DNA from: Streptomyces lydicus
GTDB lineage: Bacteria > Actinomycetota > Actinomycetes > Streptomycetales > Streptomycetaceae
Assembly (NCBI RefSeq): GCF_001729485.1
Contig: NZ_CP017157.1
Location: 6,386,001-6,450,000 of the forward strand
DNA: 64,000 nucleotides
Reading direction: 5' to 3'
Shown here: positions 62,552 through 64,000 of the stretch, piece after piece
Layout of the letters: every line of letters begins with the position of its first letter
How positions within the stretch are numbered: the first letter of the stretch is position 1
Position numbers and translations under genes: made by a program
The notes under the pieces: model-generated
Database searches by the model: none
What the model was told of the DNA's origin: nothing
What the model saw: only the letters and a program-made list of their open reading frames with translations

Positions 62552-62992
62552 TCAGGCCTCGGTCGACTCAGAGGTGGACTCGGCCGCAGCCTCGTCCGCC
62601 TTCTTGTCGGCCTTCTTCGCCTTCGGGGTGATGGCCTCACCCTTCGGCTCGTCACCGGAAGCCTTGGCGGCGGCCTCGAAGAGGGCGCGCTTGTCGGCCT
62701 TCGGCTCGGCGACCTTCATGGGCGCCGGGGCGGGCAGACCCTTGAACTTCTGCCAGTCACCGGTGACCTTGAGGATGGCCATGACGGGCTCGGTCGGCTG
62801 CGCGCCGACGCTCAGCCAGTACTGGGCACGCTCGGAGTCGACCTCGATGCGCGAGGGGTTCTGCACCGGGTGGTACAGGCCGATCTCCTCGATGGCCCGG
62901 CCGTCACGGCGGGTGCGGGAGTCGGCGACGACGATGCGGTAGTGAGGCGCACGGATCTTGCCCAGACGCTTCAGCTTGATCTTGACTGCCAC
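62552..62992 (-). CDS. rpsP: 30S ribosomal protein S16
   Basis: Small-subunit protein of 146 residues ([40 protein letters not shown]). The core of about 85 residues is followed by an Ala/Lys/Glu tail as in other actinobacteria. Starts at the GTG at 62992 with AGGAG about 11 bases upstream. Confidence 0.96.
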   Translation of the reverse strand: MAVKIKLKRLGKIRAPHYRIVVADSRTRRDGRAIEEIGLYHPVQNPSRIEVDSERAQYWLSVGAQPTEPVMAILKVTGDWQKFKGLPAPAPMKVAEPKADKRALFEAAAKASGDEPKGEAITPKAKKADKKADEAAAESTSESTEA

Positions 62993-63148
62993 GGGAGTGG
63001 TGTCTCCTGGTCTTGACGTGGTTGGGCACAACGAGATGCCACGTGGGGTTTGCGGTACTCGGGTGCCCGATGGACGCGTCAGCCGGAGGAGAGAGGGGTC
63101 CTGTGCGACTGTCGAGTACAGCTAGCCATTGTGCCACACGCCCTCGGG

Positions 63149-63739
63149 TCAGCCGACCGCGGCCACCTCGGGGATCCGGAAGGGCTTGCCGCACCCGCCG
63201 CAGACGATCGGCGCCTGGGCGAGGACCGACGGCACGACGCGGACGTTGCGTCCGCAGTCGCAGACGGCCTTGACGCGGACGCCGCCTCCGGAGGAGCCGT
63301 GCCGGGCGGCCGGGCCCCGGAAGCTGCGGGCGGTGTCGGTGGCGGTCGCGGCGGTGTGCGCCTTGAGGGCTCTGGCGAGGCGCTCGATGGTGGGGCGGTA
63401 GCGCCTTCTGGCCTCGGGGTTGAGGGTGACCAGCGAGAAGCCGCTGCTGGGGTGCGGCTCGTCGGCGTGGTCCAGGCCCAGCTCCTCGGCGATCGTCAGG
63501 AACCTGCGGTTGTGGTAGCGGCCAGCCCTGGAGGTGTCGCGGATGCCGCGGGCGGCGGCGATGCCGTGGACTGCCTCGTGGAGCAGCCGTTCGAAGGAGA
63601 GCTCGGCGCCACAGGCGGACGAGGACTCTCCGATCAGGGACTCGGGCGCGGCCAGGTCCGGCAGCTCGGGGTGGTGCCGTTGAATATCGGCCCAGGCGAG
63701 CGCCAGCTCGGCGGCGAGGACAGGCGGTGTCGTGCTCAC
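63149..63739 (-). CDS. SprT-like zinc metallopeptidase domain protein
   Basis: A 196-residue protein with a putative zinc motif HEAVH at about 54-58 (RLLHEAVHGIAAARG), a possible third ligand in RYHNRRF, and a C-terminal zinc ribbon with four Cys (CDCGRNVRV...CGGCGKPF). This is the layout of SprT-like proteins, bacterial relatives of SPRTN that are thought to act on DNA-protein crosslinks. Activity here is inferred. The start is the GTG at 63739; a GTG at 63802 would add 21 residues. Neither has a clear ribosome binding site. Confidence 0.7.
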   Translation of the reverse strand: MSTTPPVLAAELALAWADIQRHHPELPDLAAPESLIGESSSACGAELSFERLLHEAVHGIAAARGIRDTSRAGRYHNRRFLTIAEELGLDHADEPHPSSGFSLVTLNPEARRRYRPTIERLARALKAHTAATATDTARSFRGPAARHGSSGGGVRVKAVCDCGRNVRVVPSVLAQAPIVCGGCGKPFRIPEVAAVG

Positions 63740-64000
63740 GTCGTGACAACGAGCCGGGGTCGCCCAGTGTTCCGATTCCGGGCCATCCCAAATAATTTGC
63801 ACGTACCAGTCAGTTTCTGGTCATGGGCCGTGCCTAGGGCCGGGTGCGTCGATCTGTGCAGAAGACGCTCATGTGCCCGCAAGCCGGTGCGTATCCCCGC
63901 GTACGCCGCATGGCGTAGCCGGTCGTATGCCGCTCCGGCGATCACCGCGGCGATGGTACGGCGGGAAGCTGTGCCCGCCGGCACCGGCCCGTCTCCACCG
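63740..64000. other. Right end of the window, no gene seen
   Basis: 261 bases with no convincing gene. A 63.74-63.98 kb open frame on the minus strand lacks any recognisable feature. An AT-rich patch (around 63790-63800, AAATAATTTG) may be the promoter of the SprT-like gene. Confidence 0.5.

Noticed and set aside
63736..63984. 82-codon open frame on the minus strand at the window edge
   Set aside because: No ribosome binding site, no recognisable motif; it overlaps the SprT-like gene's upstream region.

Overview
The window is chromosomal DNA from a Streptomyces-type actinomycete. It is very GC-rich, and it carries a WhiG sporulation sigma factor, four tandem type I signal peptidases arranged like sipW-sipX-sipY-sipZ of S. 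lividans, twin-arginine lipoprotein signals, GTG/TTG starts, and a gene order typical of the streptomycete core: rpsP-khpA-rimM-trmD-rplS-sip cluster-DUF2469-yraN-comM-dprA-whiG-rpsB-tsf-pyrH-frr-cdsA-rlmN on one side, dxr-rseP-ispG-GNAT-GNAT-proS on the other. I see no tRNA, rRNA, CRISPR array, insertion sequence or prophage.

Layout. (a) 1-6.1 kb: prolyl-tRNA synthetase N-terminus, two GNAT acetyltransferases, and the isoprenoid (MEP) genes dxr and ispG flanking a site-2 protease. (b) 6.2-14.8 kb: an acyl-CoA dehydrogenase, an aldehyde dehydrogenase with a PucR-type regulator, and an orphan four-helix membrane ATPase related to TraD/VirD4/FtsK-type pumps. (c) 14.8-32 kb: a polyamine/GABA catabolic region. 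It has gabT, a PAP2 phosphatase, a minus-strand block (aldehyde dehydrogenase, potD-potA-potB-potC, PuuB-like FAD oxidase), a NADAR protein, an adenosine deaminase family enzyme, a second polyamine-binding lipoprotein, a second aldehyde dehydrogenase, and a divergent Lrp regulator with a putrescine/GABA-type aminotransferase. Transport, oxidation of the (glutamyl-)amine, oxidation of the aldehyde and transamination are all encoded here; the glutamylation and hydrolysis enzymes of the Puu pathway are not in the window. (d) 32-38 kb: a two-gene ABC transporter with a degenerate signature motif, a small tyrosine-phosphatase-like protein, a divergent ridA-like/marR pair with palindromic operators, a LOG-family protein and a DMT-type transporter. 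(e) 38-42.2 kb: a thiamine ABC transporter (thiB-thiP-thiQ) led by a TPP riboswitch. (f) 42.2-64 kb: the conserved core of translation, phospholipid, protein secretion and DNA uptake/processing genes, transcribed almost entirely on the minus strand, interrupted by a secreted M23 peptidase and a TetR regulator.

The most interesting signals are: an identical 13-bp element (AACAACGGAATCA) at the promoters of both polyamine-type aldehyde dehydrogenase genes, overlapping an inverted repeat at one and adjoining one at the other, next to an Lrp gene; the orphan TraD-like ATPase beside gabT; the TPP riboswitch with a hairpin over the thiB ribosome binding site; a palindrome at an apparently leaderless NADAR gene; and a 9-copy CTGCGGG tandem repeat next to a G-quadruplex-like tract between the M23 peptidase and TetR genes.
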